DNA of 64,000 nucleotides from Pandoraea commovens (GTDB lineage Bacteria; Pseudomonadota; Gammaproteobacteria; Burkholderiales; Burkholderiaceae), in the NCBI RefSeq assembly GCF_902459615.1, contig NZ_CABPSA010000001.1, positions 992,001-1,056,000 of the forward strand. The letters run 5' to 3'. The notes below the pieces were generated by a model. It saw nothing but the letters and a program-made list of their open reading frames with translations, was not told the DNA's origin and did no database searches. Below, in pieces: positions 63,910 to 64,000 of the stretch. The position numbers and the translations under genes were made by a program. Numbering within the stretch: the stretch's first letter is position 1; every line of letters starts with the position of its first letter.

Positions 63910-64000
63910 ATGGAATCTCAGTTTGACATCACCGACGTCACGATTGACGGATATTTGCAGCGCATCCCGCTGCGCTCATATCGCCCGCATGTCCCGGCTC
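63910..64000 (+). CDS. Possible start of an alpha/beta hydrolase gene (cut by window end)
   Basis: Thirty codons open to the window edge, starting ATG at 63910. IPLRSYRPHVP resembles the IPVRxYRP motif at the N-terminus of HSL-type alpha/beta hydrolases. There is no good ribosome site and too little sequence to be sure. Confidence 0.35.
   Translation, partial: MESQFDITDVTIDGYLQRIPLRSYRPHVPA

Overview
The window is GC-rich, densely coded chromosomal DNA of a betaproteobacterium, most likely family Burkholderiaceae. The evidence is the block ilv large subunit–ilvH–ilvC–psd–pssA–leuA, the families DUF3619, DUF3106, DUF4148, DUF2069 and DUF3331, a fused MFS/acyltransferase beside aroC, and rpsO–pnp. 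Pandoraea or a close relative is my guess from the flavour of the genes; the sequence alone does not prove the genus. I see no insertion sequence, phage, CRISPR array or replication origin.

Layout. 1–8.6 kb: thioesterase, an orphan TRAP binding protein, an SDR, ETF-ubiquinone oxidoreductase, a lysozyme-inhibitor-like protein, and a leftward operon of CBS protein, MFS/acyltransferase fusion and aroC. 8.9–15.8 kb: homocysteine synthase with a hydrolase, an Mpo1-like protein, a YihY-family protein, then wrbA, DUF2069 and a GlcD-type FAD oxidase. 15.8–25.4 kb: a strong promoter with a long structured leader before a small MgtC-C-like protein; a MerR–MFS efflux pair with an operator-like dyad; mtfA, rpmE2, an ArnT-like glycosyltransferase, a MATE exporter and glucarate dehydratase. 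25.7–29.4 kb: leftward tRNA-Ala, tRNA-Glu and two identical tRNA-Asp, then pnp and rpsO. 29.6–33.5 kb: an orphan branched-chain-type binding protein, a BamE-like lipoprotein, a sigma factor that seems to use an ATT start, its small zinc-finger partner, DUF4148 and DUF417. 33.6–41.6 kb: leftward branched-chain amino acid and phosphatidylethanolamine genes. 42–51.3 kb: sigma factor–DUF3619–DUF3106, RDD protein, hydrolase, LpxH-like phosphatase, glycosyltransferase, dgkA, TetR, LOG protein, DUF2062 and DUF924.

51.3–64 kb is more accessory: an AlaX-type editing protein; a two-gene unit of a SycD/LcrH-like TPR chaperone and an unknown Ser/Thr/Asn-rich protein with hydrophobic segments; LysR–peroxiredoxin; a gene-poor stretch; SDR–LysR; a FixL/FixJ-like two-component group with two response regulators and a striking inverted repeat upstream of the kinase; DUF3331; ChaC; and another LysR.

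Cooperation between genes is clearest in branched-chain amino acid synthesis (ilv, leuA), phosphatidylethanolamine synthesis (pssA, psd), RNA turnover and ribosome assembly (rpsO–pnp), envelope lipid handling (LpxH-like phosphatase, dgkA, MFS/acyltransferase) and the sigma factor/partner pairs. The best candidates for something undescribed are the chaperone-plus-unknown pair at 52.4–53.8 kb and the structured leader at 15.9–16.4 kb.
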